Source of the DNA: an uncultured Bacteroidota bacterium | GTDB lineage: Bacteria > Bacteroidota > Bacteroidia > AKYH767-A > OLB10 | Direction of reading: 5' to 3' | DNA length: 46,603 bases | Assembly (NCBI GenBank): GCA_903881665.1 | Contig: CAIRUC010000049.1 | Span: 1-46,603, forward strand | Shown: piece by piece, positions 27,644 through 36,113 of the stretch | Layout of the letters: every line of letters starts with the position of its first letter | How positions within the stretch are numbered: the first letter of the stretch is position 1 | The notes under the pieces: model-generated | Told to the model about the DNA's origin: nothing | What the model saw: only the letters and a program-made list of their open reading frames with translations | Databases searched by the model: none | Position numbers and translations under genes: made by a program

Positions 27644-28453
27644 CTATTTCCAGGCTTTCACCACTAAACCTGTTCCAGTAGAATGATTCATCGAAACATC
27701 CATCCAATTTAACAGATAAGAAATAGGATAAGCAATAATATAATAGAAAGGAAGAAGAAGAAAAAAAAACTTTGTTACACCCAACATTAAGATTGGGTAT
27801 TTCATTGATAACCTCCAGCTAATTTTTCCAGGAGCACCATACTGATACCGCGCATCAATTTTAGTAAATCCTGCACTTCTTAATTTATCTTGAATTTCCT
27901 GAATATTGTATCCATCGCGCACGTGTTCCTCAATAAAAGAACTTTCACCGTCGCCATGCACATCTGAACCACCCTGATCGCTTGGCGTCGAGATCAGCAA
28001 CATTCCGTCTTTTTTCAGAGAAGCATAAATATTTTTAAACACCTGAACATCTTCAAGAATATGCTCCATTACATCCACTGAAATTGCTAAGTCATACTTT
28101 TCGGGATGAGTAAAATTGGTAAGATCCCCTACTTCAAACTTCACACGACTTCCTGCTCCAACCGCAGCGAAGAAACGATTACAATCATCTACCTGCTCTT
28201 CTTTTACATCGATTGCCACTATTGAGGCCATTGGTAAACGCTGACTAAGCCAATAAGAATGCTGTCCGTAACCAGCACCAGCGTCTAAAATAGATGGTAA
28301 TTTAGGGGCTGTTTTTTGCCAGATTTTCAGCTCTTTGTGCACATGCCAAGCACGTAACAACAACAAGTCGAGGAGATTATAAAAATTTTTACGTAAGAAT
28401 GGATTTTTATTGAAAATATTTCCGAGACTGCGTTTAATAGGATCGTATTGCAT
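27644..28453 (-). CDS. Class I SAM-dependent methyltransferase with C-terminal membrane segment
   Basis: A 269-residue methyltransferase. Motif I is ILDAGAGYGQHS (about 55-66), followed by VAIDVKEEQ with the ribose-binding acidic residue, and SVDVMEHILED as motif IV. HVRDGYNIQEIQDKL precedes the C-terminal part, which ends in a strongly hydrophobic segment (about 226-250, KFFFLLLPFYYIIAYPISYLL). It is thus likely tethered to the membrane. Substrate unknown; a lipid or polysaccharide is possible. It shares direction with the lolC-like gene 36 bases downstream. Confidence 0.85.
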   Translation of the reverse strand: MQYDPIKRSLGNIFNKNPFLRKNFYNLLDLLLLRAWHVHKELKIWQKTAPKLPSILDAGAGYGQHSYWLSQRLPMASIVAIDVKEEQVDDCNRFFAAVGAGSRVKFEVGDLTNFTHPEKYDLAISVDVMEHILEDVQVFKNIYASLKKDGMLLISTPSDQGGSDVHGDGESSFIEEHVRDGYNIQEIQDKLRSAGFTKIDARYQYGAPGKISWRLSMKYPILMLGVTKFFFLLLPFYYIIAYPISYLLNWMDVSMNHSTGTGLVVKAWK

Positions 28454-28477
28454 TTTGTAGAGTATTCAAGACGGGTA

Positions 28478-28485
28478 CGAAGATA
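28478..28485 (-). promoter_or_regulatory. Candidate -7 box for the methyltransferase gene
   Basis: Minus strand TATCTTCG, one base from TATCTTTG, 24 bases before the ATG. The same variant is found before the VOC gene at 37650. Confidence 0.4.
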
Positions 28486-28709
28486 AAAATTTAAGGGAAC
28501 CTCTTAAAACCCTGGACCCATCGATTTACTAATTTTCAAACACGTTGATTAGATGGGCAAAACCAATTCTTTCGCAGTCTCAACAATGCTGTTTCTTTAG
28601 TCATTCGAAGGGGGCAATACCCGAAATCAGCCTTTAAGGGGCGCGATATTTACAATTCGGGGTAATAGAACAGAAAAGAAGCCCTCAAAAAAGCCATTCG
28701 GCGCTATTA

Positions 28710-28743
28710 TTTGGCATCGGGCATTTAATCTTACTTATCTTTG
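28710..28743 (+). promoter_or_regulatory. Promoter of the MsbA-type exporter gene
   Basis: TTTG at 28710-28713 and TATCTTTG at 28736-28743, separated by 22 bases, match the -33/-7 pattern of Bacteroidota. The -7 box ends 5 bases before the GTG start codon, implying a leaderless mRNA. Confidence 0.65.
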
Positions 28744-28748
28744 ACTCC

Positions 28749-30575
28749 GTGAAAAATTACCTTCGTTTATTAGGATTTATCAAGCCCTACAAAGGAAAAG
28801 CCGGCATATCGGTTTTTTTCAATGTACTTACTGTTGTTTTCTCTCTCTTTTCATTAACCATGATTGTTCCCTTCCTGAATGTATTATTCAGCCAGGAGCG
28901 CCATTATGTACTAATGCCATGGAAGGTAAGTGCAAAGAACCTCCTCAACAACTTCAATTTTTATTTAGGCAGTTACGTCGACCGACACGGCCAACTTGAA
29001 GCATTATTACTCATTAGCTTATTAGTTGTTGTGATGTTCTTCTTAAAAAACATTACACGCTACATGGCTATGTATTACCTAGCACCTATTCGCAACGGAG
29101 TGGTCAGTGATATACGTAATGATGTATACGATAAAATTCTTCGTTTACCCATAGGTTATTTCACCGACGAAAGAAAAGGCGATATGATGGCGCGCATGAC
29201 GAACGACGTGCAAGAAGTAGAATGGGGTATTATGAACTCACTTGAAGCAGCATTTCGGGAGCCATTAAATATTATTATATTTTTAATTACGATGTTCACG
29301 ATGAGTCCGGAGTTAACAACATTTGTTCTTGTGTTGTTACCCATTGCTGGATTAATCATTGGAAGAATTGGCAAAAATTTAAAGAAACAATCGGTGCAAG
29401 CTCAAGAAAAAATGGGCGAGCTCTTAAGCAACATAGAAGAAACCTTAAGTGGTCTTCGCATCATTCATGCTTTTACTGCAGAAGAGACCTCCGCAGCACG
29501 ATTTGGAGAACTAAACAATCAGCATTACAAACTAATGAATCGCATTGGCAGAAGAAGAGATTTAGCTTCGCCGGTGAGTGAATTTTTAGGAACAGTGGTA
29601 ATGACAATTGTAATGTATTTCGGAGGGCGATTAGTACTTGGCCAAGGAGCCCATTTAGAGCCGAGTGAATTCATTGCCTTCATTGCTATCTTTTCACAAT
29701 TAATTACCCCAGCAAAAAGTTTAACAACGGCATGGTATAATATTCAGAAAGGATTGGCGAGTTCGGAGCGAATTTATAAAATTCTAGATGCAGAAATCAC
29801 AGTAAAAGATCCTGAGAACCCCACTGCGGCAAAACTATTTGAAGATAAAATTCGATTTGACAATGTGTCGTTTGCATATAGAAAAGGGGATACTGGATAC
29901 GTATTAAAAGACGTTAATTTAACAATTCCGAAAGGAAAAACAGTTGCACTAGTAGGTCAATCGGGATCAGGGAAAACCACATTAGCGGATATGCTTCCCC
30001 GTTATTACGACACAGACAAAGGAACGATATACATTGACAACATTAATATCCGCCACAAGCGAATAAAAGACCTTCGCAGTTTGATGGGAATTGTAACTCA
30101 AGAATCAATATTATTTAACGATACTGTATTTAACAACATCGCCTTCGGCATGAAAAACGTGAACGAAGAAGATGTTATTAACGCCGCTAAAGTAGCCAAC
30201 GCACATGATTTTATTACGGATATGCCACAAGGGTACCACACCCCTATTGGTGACAGAGGAAGTAAGCTTAGCGGGGGTCAACGACAACGATTAAGTATTG
30301 CTCGTGCCGTATTAAAAAACCCTCCCATTTTAATACTCGATGAAGCCACATCAGCCCTTGACACAGAATCTGAAAGATTAGTTCAAGATGCGCTCATAAA
30401 ACTTATGAAGCAACGCACAACATTAGTAATTGCACATCGCCTTTCAACAATTGTACATGCCGATGAAATTATCGTTATGCATAAAGGAGAAATAGTTGAG
30501 CGAGGTACACATCAAGAATTGATTGCGCAATCGGGATATTACAAACGACTTTTCGACTTACAGGCATTTTCCTGA
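28749..30575 (+). CDS. MsbA-type ABC exporter (fused membrane and ATPase domains)
   Basis: Homodimeric ABC exporter half-transporter of 608 residues, probably a lipid or lipid-A flippase. Residues 1-320 hold six membrane helices. The ATPase domain shows Walker A GQSGSGKTT, Q-loop VTQES, signature LSGGQRQR, Walker B ILILDEATSALD and the H-loop in VIAHRLSTI; all are intact. Start is GTG at 28749; the promoter box just upstream excludes an earlier start. EamA follows 11 bases later and may be cotranscribed. Multidrug export cannot be excluded. Confidence 0.93.
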   Translation: MKNYLRLLGFIKPYKGKAGISVFFNVLTVVFSLFSLTMIVPFLNVLFSQERHYVLMPWKVSAKNLLNNFNFYLGSYVDRHGQLEALLLISLLVVVMFFLKNITRYMAMYYLAPIRNGVVSDIRNDVYDKILRLPIGYFTDERKGDMMARMTNDVQEVEWGIMNSLEAAFREPLNIIIFLITMFTMSPELTTFVLVLLPIAGLIIGRIGKNLKKQSVQAQEKMGELLSNIEETLSGLRIIHAFTAEETSAARFGELNNQHYKLMNRIGRRRDLASPVSEFLGTVVMTIVMYFGGRLVLGQGAHLEPSEFIAFIAIFSQLITPAKSLTTAWYNIQKGLASSERIYKILDAEITVKDPENPTAAKLFEDKIRFDNVSFAYRKGDTGYVLKDVNLTIPKGKTVALVGQSGSGKTTLADMLPRYYDTDKGTIYIDNINIRHKRIKDLRSLMGIVTQESILFNDTVFNNIAFGMKNVNEEDVINAAKVANAHDFITDMPQGYHTPIGDRGSKLSGGQRQRLSIARAVLKNPPILILDEATSALDTESERLVQDALIKLMKQRTTLVIAHRLSTIVHADEIIVMHKGEIVERGTHQELIAQSGYYKRLFDLQAFS

Positions 30576-30586
30576 AATACATTCTA

Positions 30587-31492
30587 ATGCAAGGAAATAA
30601 CTGGAAACCTTACGGAGCCTTATTGGCTCTTTGCTTTCTTTGGGGAACCACCTATTTAGGAATCCGCATAGGAGTGCAGCACTTTCCTCCTTTTTTATTT
30701 TCGGGATTACGATTTGTAATTGCTGGTCTATTAGTGCTTGGATATTTTGTGTTTAGAAAGGGAACCATTTGGCCTACTAAAAAAGAGTTGCTAAACATAT
30801 TCATCAGCGGAGTATTTATTTTCATTGGAGGAAATCTCTTTTTAGTATTAGGAGAAATGACGGTGCCCAGTGGGATAGCGGCATTAGTGAATACGGGATT
30901 CCCCTTATGGATTGTAATTATTACACGCATTTGGAATCCGGCAGAAAAGACGCCATTATTAGCGATAGTAGGAATACTAATAGGCTTTATAGGACAATTT
31001 CTAATATTTTACGAGCAACTATTTTTGTTACAAAACAGCGCTTATTTTGTTGGCTTTATCATTCTTATTTTAGGAGTAATCAACGGATCATTAGGCTCCA
31101 TCTACATGAAAAAAAACCCGGTGAAAGTAAGTCCGGTATTAAACGGCGGAATACAAATGCTATTAGCAGGAGCCATTACAGTAATCATTGGAATTTTAAA
31201 AGGAGAAGTTCCTTTATTAAATAGCGACGCCGAAGGATGGTGGGCAATGGTTTACTTAATCATAGCAGGATCCATTTTTGGATATAGTTTATTCGTTTAC
31301 GCTATGTATTACCTACCTGCAACGATGGTATCCGTATATGCCTACATTAACCCGATTGTTGCATTAGGGTTAGGCTATTTACTACTCCATGAACCCATCA
31401 GCAAACGAACTGTTTATGCGATGCTCATTACCCTTACAGGTGTTTTTATAGTAAATAGAGGAATGATACGAGCAAGGAGAAAAATCGCTTAG
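30587..31492 (+). CDS. EamA/DMT-family transporter
   Basis: A 301-residue inner-membrane protein with ten predicted helices in two EamA repeats. Typical features are LCFLWGTTYLGIRIGVQHFPPFLFSGLRF in the first repeat (the WG-T-T region and the PPF turn) and AINPIVALGLGYLLLHEP-like sequence (YINPIVALGLGYLLLHEPIS) in the second. The family exports amino acids or other metabolites. Substrate unknown. Its stop overlaps the 3' end of the convergent hydroxylase gene by four bases. Confidence 0.9.
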   Translation: MQGNNWKPYGALLALCFLWGTTYLGIRIGVQHFPPFLFSGLRFVIAGLLVLGYFVFRKGTIWPTKKELLNIFISGVFIFIGGNLFLVLGEMTVPSGIAALVNTGFPLWIVIITRIWNPAEKTPLLAIVGILIGFIGQFLIFYEQLFLLQNSAYFVGFIILILGVINGSLGSIYMKKNPVKVSPVLNGGIQMLLAGAITVIIGILKGEVPLLNSDAEGWWAMVYLIIAGSIFGYSLFVYAMYYLPATMVSVYAYINPIVALGLGYLLLHEPISKRTVYAMLITLTGVFIVNRGMIRARRKIA

Positions 31493-31959
31493 TGCTCCAT
31501 TAAGTCACGAGACTGTTTTGCTTCTTTATAAAAACGGTAAGGAACCAACAGCATTCCAAAGCACTCACCGTGCTCTTTATTCAAATATTTATGATGGACT
31601 TTATGCGCTTTACGAATAGCGCGCATATATACATTATTTGAACGACGGAAAAAGCGAAAACGCTGATGAATAAAAATGTCGTGGACTAAAAAATAAGCAA
31701 GGCCATAAAATGCAATACCAAAACCGATATACACTTTCACATCAAAATTATTCATAACCCCTAGAAAAATAAGAATCATACTAGGGATAGCAAAAATCAA
31801 AAAGAAAGCATCATTCTTTTCAAAAAACCCTGGTTCTGGTTGATGATGATCTTTATGCAATATCCATAATAAACCATGCATCACAAATTTATGTGTAAAC
31901 CAAGCAACGAACTCCATTCCAAAGAACGTTAAGAAGAAAACTATAATATTGGGCATCAT
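31489..31959 (-). CDS. CrtZ-like beta-carotene hydroxylase (fatty acid hydroxylase superfamily)
   Basis: A 156-residue di-iron membrane hydroxylase. The histidine boxes are HKFVMHG, HKDHH, HDIFIHQR and HKVHHK, as in carotenoid 3-hydroxylases. There are three to four membrane segments. It would add hydroxyl groups to beta-carotene to make zeaxanthin, a common pigment of yellow Bacteroidota. No other crt gene is in the window, so the pathway is assumed. Two ATGs begin the frame (31959 and 31956). Confidence 0.88.
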   Translation of the reverse strand: MMPNIIVFFLTFFGMEFVAWFTHKFVMHGLLWILHKDHHQPEPGFFEKNDAFFLIFAIPSMILIFLGVMNNFDVKVYIGFGIAFYGLAYFLVHDIFIHQRFRFFRRSNNVYMRAIRKAHKVHHKYLNKEHGECFGMLLVPYRFYKEAKQSRDLMEH

Positions 31960-31986
31960 TAGACAATAAGATTAATTATGATTTAA

Positions 31987-31994
31987 CAAATTTA
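31987..31994 (-). promoter_or_regulatory. Promoter -7 box for the CrtZ-like gene
   Basis: Minus strand TAAATTTG, a full TAnnTTTG match, 27 bases before the start codon. Confidence 0.55.
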
Positions 31995-32070
31995 GAATAA
32001 AAAAGTTTTTGAAATCGGCATAACTACCTCAAACAAGAAAAGCAAAGGTCGCAAAATACGGGTAAATAAG

Positions 32071-32078
32071 TATCTTTG
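32071..32078 (+). promoter_or_regulatory. Promoter -7 box for the YidD-like gene cluster
   Basis: TATCTTTG, full match, ending 5 bases before the ATG at 32084. This is the same box and spacing as before the MsbA-type gene. The transcript would be leaderless and could run through the four overlapping genes. Confidence 0.65.
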
Positions 32079-32083
32079 ACGCA

Positions 32084-32530
32084 ATGAAACTACTATTAAA
32101 AATCGTTTTCACCTGTCTCCTAATTATTTTAGTTCAATACGCTGTAAAAGCGCAATGCACTGGCCGAGATTTAGAATTGGTTTTCAATACGCATTTCGAT
32201 AAACAAGAAGAGGCATATCGACCTGGTTTTATGTTCATCACCCAGCATAAACTGATTCGATATAATCCTGTTTCACTCGCCTTTGGGGGATTAATGTATT
32301 TCTATCAGGCAGTGTTATCTCCACAGATATCGGCTGAATGTCCGTATGAAATTTCCTGTTCTAACTTTGGCAAAGCGTGTATAAAAAAATACGGTATCGT
32401 GAAAGGAATAGCTCTAGCCTCAGGACGAATAATGCGTTGCACACGAATTGCCTCGGTTGATATACATCCTTTATATATCGACGAAAAGGGGATGATTATT
32501 GATAATCCTGAAGATTACAAATTAAAATGA
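32084..32530 (+). CDS. YidD-domain protein with N-terminal signal peptide
   Basis: The core (about 68-121) matches the YidD family: FYQAVLSPQIS, CPYEISCSNFGKACIKKYG, IVKGIALASGRIMRC, with the three conserved cysteines. Canonical YidD is a small protein of about 85 residues on the cytoplasmic face that assists YidC insertion and is encoded beside rnpA and yidC. This 148-residue protein instead has a clear Sec signal (hydrophobic 5-20, ending VKAQ) and about 40 extra residues before the core, so it probably acts in the periplasm. Its stop overlaps the next start (ATGA). Function is open. Confidence 0.85.
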   Translation: MKLLLKIVFTCLLIILVQYAVKAQCTGRDLELVFNTHFDKQEEAYRPGFMFITQHKLIRYNPVSLAFGGLMYFYQAVLSPQISAECPYEISCSNFGKACIKKYGIVKGIALASGRIMRCTRIASVDIHPLYIDEKGMIIDNPEDYKLK

Positions 32531-33408
32531 GGACAAGGATTTTATTGAGTTTGGTTTTCGTCCTTATTGCCTCAGGAATAAAGGCACAACACACGCCATT
32601 TGACATTACAAAGGAAAGTGATTTTTTGTTTTATTTAGAAGGGAATTTGCAACACGAAGACTTTGATAATTATGGCGACAAGCTACTGCAAAATCCAGAA
32701 ATTACAGCAGCACAAAAAGACACTTTAAACTTTGTCATCGGCATTTCTAACTTTCAACGTAAGCGATTTGAACAATCGGCAAGATATCTTTCCTATGTAT
32801 CTGATAGCTCTGCTTTTTTTATCAAATCTTATTTTTATAAAGCGATTAGTTTTACGGAATTAAAAGACTACAAAAAAGCCTATGGAGTATTAAACGAATA
32901 CGACTTTTTATCATTAGGAGAAAATTTTAATGGTTTGAAGATTCATGAGCAAACAGGTATTGCACTATTAATGCGCGACTATGCAGCATTCGACACGTTA
33001 ATTACAAACTTTAATGCTACCGACACCTTATTGCAATCGGAACATGCATTACAAATGTCTTATGCAAAAAAATTACAATCACTAAAAAGAAGGTCTCCCG
33101 TTGTAGCAGGCGGATTATCGGCAATAATTCCTGGATTAGGATTAGTATATTCGGGAAACAATGGACAAGCGCTATCTAGTTTTATACGCGTAACAGCATT
33201 AGGAGCTTTAAGTATTGAAAGTTTATCAAAATTAGGGCCTGCATCGCCACAATTTATTGCCTTTGCAAGTTTATTTAGTTTCTTCTATATAGGCAACATA
33301 TGGGGGAGCGCGTTAAGTGTACAAATAAGACAAAATGAACAAACAAAAGAACTCGATCATAATATTATGGTTGGCCTTCATATTCCTGTCGACAAGCTGT
33401 TTCAGTAG
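32527..33408 (+). CDS. Exported helical-repeat protein with C-terminal PGxGxxYxG membrane hairpin
   Basis: A 293-residue protein. Signal peptide 1-20 (ending GIKA-Q). Residues 30-185 look like TPR-type helical repeats (FVIGISNFQRKRFEQSARYL, FYKAISFTELKDYKKAYGVL). The C-terminus has a two-to-three-helix membrane segment with PGLGLVYSG at 202-210 and FYIGNI at 253-258. The same motifs, in the same order, appear in the next gene. It starts on the ATGA overlap with the YidD-like gene, indicating coupled translation. Function unknown. Confidence 0.8.
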   Translation: MRTRILLSLVFVLIASGIKAQHTPFDITKESDFLFYLEGNLQHEDFDNYGDKLLQNPEITAAQKDTLNFVIGISNFQRKRFEQSARYLSYVSDSSAFFIKSYFYKAISFTELKDYKKAYGVLNEYDFLSLGENFNGLKIHEQTGIALLMRDYAAFDTLITNFNATDTLLQSEHALQMSYAKKLQSLKRRSPVVAGGLSAIIPGLGLVYSGNNGQALSSFIRVTALGALSIESLSKLGPASPQFIAFASLFSFFYIGNIWGSALSVQIRQNEQTKELDHNIMVGLHIPVDKLFQ

Positions 33409-34231
33409 CCCACACGACACCTTATTTGCTTTTGCCGATCAACTCTATCAACAAAAGCAATATTCAGACGCAAGCATTGCATTTGAACGCATTGCATTTC
33501 AGAGCTTCGAAAATGAAGAAACAAAATGTATTGCTTTACTAAAGAAAAGTGAATGTTTAAAAGCGACAGAAAAATACGAACTTATCAATACCGTATTGTG
33601 TCGTTGCAATTTAAATGCATTAAGCGATTCACTTAAAGCACAAGTATATTTTGAAAGAGCCCTTTCCTGTTATTTAAGCAAGAATTTTAAACTTTCGAAA
33701 GAACTACTACAGCCATTATTAAGCTTAAATAGCACCCCTGAGCTAGACAAAGCTGCGGTATTATTGTATAGCCTTACACTAAATGAATTAAGAGAATGGC
33801 AAAGCAGTAAAATAAATATGCTGCAATACATCAAAAGAATTCCGTGCATAGATGAAGCAAAAAAAGCGGAATTAACAGAAGAAATAAACGCGGTATATTC
33901 AACCAAAAACATTCCTAAAGAAAAGAGTTTGAAAAAGGCAAGGGTATTATCGACATTGTTTCCTGGTGCCGGTCAAACCTATCTAGGAAAAGTAGGAAGA
34001 GGTGCATTAAATCTATCATTAGTAGCACTATCGGGCGTATTTGTATATGCCAACATACTTCAAGAAGTTTACCTAGCAGCAGCATCGGGAGTATATTTAA
34101 CAGAAGCGTTTTACATAGGAAACATAAATCAGAATACGCGCATTTGTAAAATACGAAATGACAAAAAATCGATTAGTGCCAACAACAATATAAGAATTAA
34201 ATTAGCAGCATTTAACGCCCAATTAAAATGA
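33335..34231 (+). CDS. Second exported helical-repeat protein with PGxGxxYxG membrane hairpin
   Basis: A 298-residue protein related in layout to its neighbour. It has a signal peptide (hydrophobic 8-20); Cys22 in STSCFSS might be lipidated, although the lipobox is poor. TPR-like helices cover about 27-190 (ADQLYQQKQYSDASIAFERIAF). The C-terminal membrane part carries PGAGQTYLG at 210-218 and FYIGNI at 259-264. The start lies 74 bases inside the preceding gene, a long overlap. The stop overlaps the WD40 gene start (ATGA). Function unknown. Confidence 0.78.
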   Translation: MNKQKNSIIILWLAFIFLSTSCFSSPHDTLFAFADQLYQQKQYSDASIAFERIAFQSFENEETKCIALLKKSECLKATEKYELINTVLCRCNLNALSDSLKAQVYFERALSCYLSKNFKLSKELLQPLLSLNSTPELDKAAVLLYSLTLNELREWQSSKINMLQYIKRIPCIDEAKKAELTEEINAVYSTKNIPKEKSLKKARVLSTLFPGAGQTYLGKVGRGALNLSLVALSGVFVYANILQEVYLAAASGVYLTEAFYIGNINQNTRICKIRNDKKSISANNNIRIKLAAFNAQLK

Positions 34232-35187
34232 ATCGTAAAACAACATTTTTTATACTACTTGCTCAATTAATAATCTTAACTGGCAATAGTCAGTCATTAT
34301 TATTTACCTTGCAAGGAAATGGAGGAAAAGTAAACACCTTACAATTTTCGCCAGACAGCAAAATATTACTATCTGGAAATCAAGATGGAAGTATAAAATC
34401 GTGGGATGTAAATAACAGCTTTAAGCAAACAACCTCCATAAATCCTATTAGCGAATCGATTACTAATATAAGTTTTTCAACAGACGGAAAAGAAGTGGGA
34501 GTAAGTACATACAAATCTTTTTTTGTTTACAATTCTTCTTCATTAAAAAAACTAAAATCAAAGAAAAAAGCGCATACTACATTTGTTCGTTGTGCTAATT
34601 TTTCAAAAAGCGGACAATACATCGTTTCTACAAGTTGGAGAGATAATACAATTGTAATTTGGAAACGATCGACATTAAAAGTAGAAAAAGTATTGCCAGA
34701 AACGGTATGGACTGACTATGCGATGTTTATTAATGACGATAAGCAAATAGTTTCTATCAATCACGAAAACACTATTAAAGTATGGGATTTAGCGAATGGT
34801 AATTTGATACAAACACTTGCGGGGCATACTGATTGGGTATATGGCATACTCGTTTCTCCTGATGGAAAATATTTACTTTCGGGCAGCTTAGACAATACCA
34901 TAAAAAAATGGGATTTAGCTTCAGGAAAAATGGTTCAGACAATTGATGCTCACAAAAACGGCATTACTTGGTTGTCATCATCGGCTGACGGAAAATACTT
35001 CATTAGCTCATCGCTAGACAAAACGGCTAAACTTTGGAGCTGGGAAACGATGCAAGAGTTAGCGCAATTTAGCGGACACGGAGGGGCGGTATTAGAAGCC
35101 GTCATCTCACCCGACAACAAATACATTGCAACGGGATCTCTCGATAAAACAATTAAGATTTGGGAATTCCCTTCAAACATAAAATAA
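34228..35187 (+). CDS. Exported WD40 beta-propeller protein
   Basis: A 319-residue protein with signal peptide (about 1-22) and seven WD40 blades filling the rest. Clear repeats are LAGHTDWVYGILVSPDGKYLLSG, IDAHKNGITWLSSSADGKY and FSGHGGAVLEAVISPD; the first four blades are more divergent. WD and WE/WS pairs (IKVWDLANG, IKKWDLASG, IKIWEF) mark blade ends. Propellers usually act as protein-binding platforms. Its start overlaps the previous stop, so it belongs to the same operon. Confidence 0.9.
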   Translation: MNRKTTFFILLAQLIILTGNSQSLLFTLQGNGGKVNTLQFSPDSKILLSGNQDGSIKSWDVNNSFKQTTSINPISESITNISFSTDGKEVGVSTYKSFFVYNSSSLKKLKSKKKAHTTFVRCANFSKSGQYIVSTSWRDNTIVIWKRSTLKVEKVLPETVWTDYAMFINDDKQIVSINHENTIKVWDLANGNLIQTLAGHTDWVYGILVSPDGKYLLSGSLDNTIKKWDLASGKMVQTIDAHKNGITWLSSSADGKYFISSSLDKTAKLWSWETMQELAQFSGHGGAVLEAVISPDNKYIATGSLDKTIKIWEFPSNIK

Positions 35188-35220
35188 ATTAATTTTGACC
35201 TACAATAACATATAACTACT

Positions 35221-35826
35221 ATGAACATAAAATTTCTTTTTACCACGGCCGCAATGATCATTTTAAGCACTACTGCTTACTGCCAAGATGTAATTACAAA
35301 AACCGACGGAAGCACTCTTAAAGTTAAAGTAACCGATATTGAAGAAGCAGTAATTAAGTACAAAAAATTTGATAATCTAGAGGGCCCGAGCTATAGCTTA
35401 AGCAAAAACGATGTAGCAAAGATTACATACACAAATGGAAGCGTGGATAAATTCAGTGAGGAAGCAGAGGCGAAACCAACCTCATCTGGATCTAATTCAG
35501 GGAAGCTAGATTTAGAAGACGAAAACACGATACGTCAGATTGAAGCTTTAGCAAAAAATGCTGGAGAGTCGGTATTAGCAAAATGCAGTGGAAAGGTAGA
35601 TAATGCTACAACTGAAATTTTTTATGATGGAGTATTCAAAGATGATTTCACACATGAATTAGTTATTCCCATTAAGGTTACTTGGCAGCCGCGCAATATA
35701 TCTGGTGATTCGAAGTGGATTCGAGGAACGGTAAAAATAGCCCCTGACGGAAAAAGAACTTGGACCTATCAAAACGACAGTGGCGGTTGGTTTGGAGGAT
35801 GCGCTAGAACATTGCGCGACCTATAA
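35221..35826 (+). CDS. Secreted protein of unknown function
   Basis: A 201-residue protein with a signal peptide (ending TAYCQ). Residues 20-75 hold a small beta domain often seen in secreted Bacteroidota proteins: DVITKTDGSTLKVKV, EEAVIKYKKFDN, GPSYSLSKNDVAKITYTNG. A Ser/Gly linker (about 86-95) follows, then a C-terminal domain with two Cys (CSGKVDN, GGCARTLRDL). I do not recognise the C-terminal domain. It starts 33 bases after the WD40 gene and may be part of its transcript. Confidence 0.75.
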   Translation: MNIKFLFTTAAMIILSTTAYCQDVITKTDGSTLKVKVTDIEEAVIKYKKFDNLEGPSYSLSKNDVAKITYTNGSVDKFSEEAEAKPTSSGSNSGKLDLEDENTIRQIEALAKNAGESVLAKCSGKVDNATTEIFYDGVFKDDFTHELVIPIKVTWQPRNISGDSKWIRGTVKIAPDGKRTWTYQNDSGGWFGGCARTLRDL

Positions 35827-35849
35827 TCACAAAAAAAATACATCTAAAT

Positions 35850-35942
35850 ATAAAAGGGAAAATTGCTTTGTTTTTGTCGGTAATGCTGGCCGTTAGCACA
35901 GTGTTCGCTGTTAAAGGACAATTAACCAACATTAATATCTAG
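35850..35942 (+). pseudogene. Possible relic of a signal-peptide-encoding gene
   Basis: Thirty codons read KGKIALFLSVMLAVSTVFAV, then KGQLTNINI and a TAG. The hydrophobic stretch and small residues look like a Sec signal peptide, but the codon before KGK is ATA, not ATG, and nothing follows. It may be the decayed 5' end of an exported protein, or chance in A+T-rich DNA. Confidence 0.35.
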
Positions 35943-36060
35943 CACAACTAATACATTAAAGCCAATCGTATATTCTTGTTGTATCCATTTTGATAATCGA
36001 TTTTTGCGGTTATTACCATTTGTTTTATGCTTTACTATTTAAGTACAGATAGATTCAAAC

Positions 36061-36092
36061 AAAAAAGTCCCGATTTGCATCGGGACTTTTTT
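36061..36092. terminator. Bidirectional intrinsic terminator
   Basis: AAAAAAGTCCCGAT and its perfect complement around a TTGC loop. It lies between the plus-strand secreted-protein gene and the minus-strand lipoprotein gene and can stop both. Confidence 0.9.
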
Positions 36093-36113
36093 GTTTCAGT
36101 TAAAAAGAAAATA

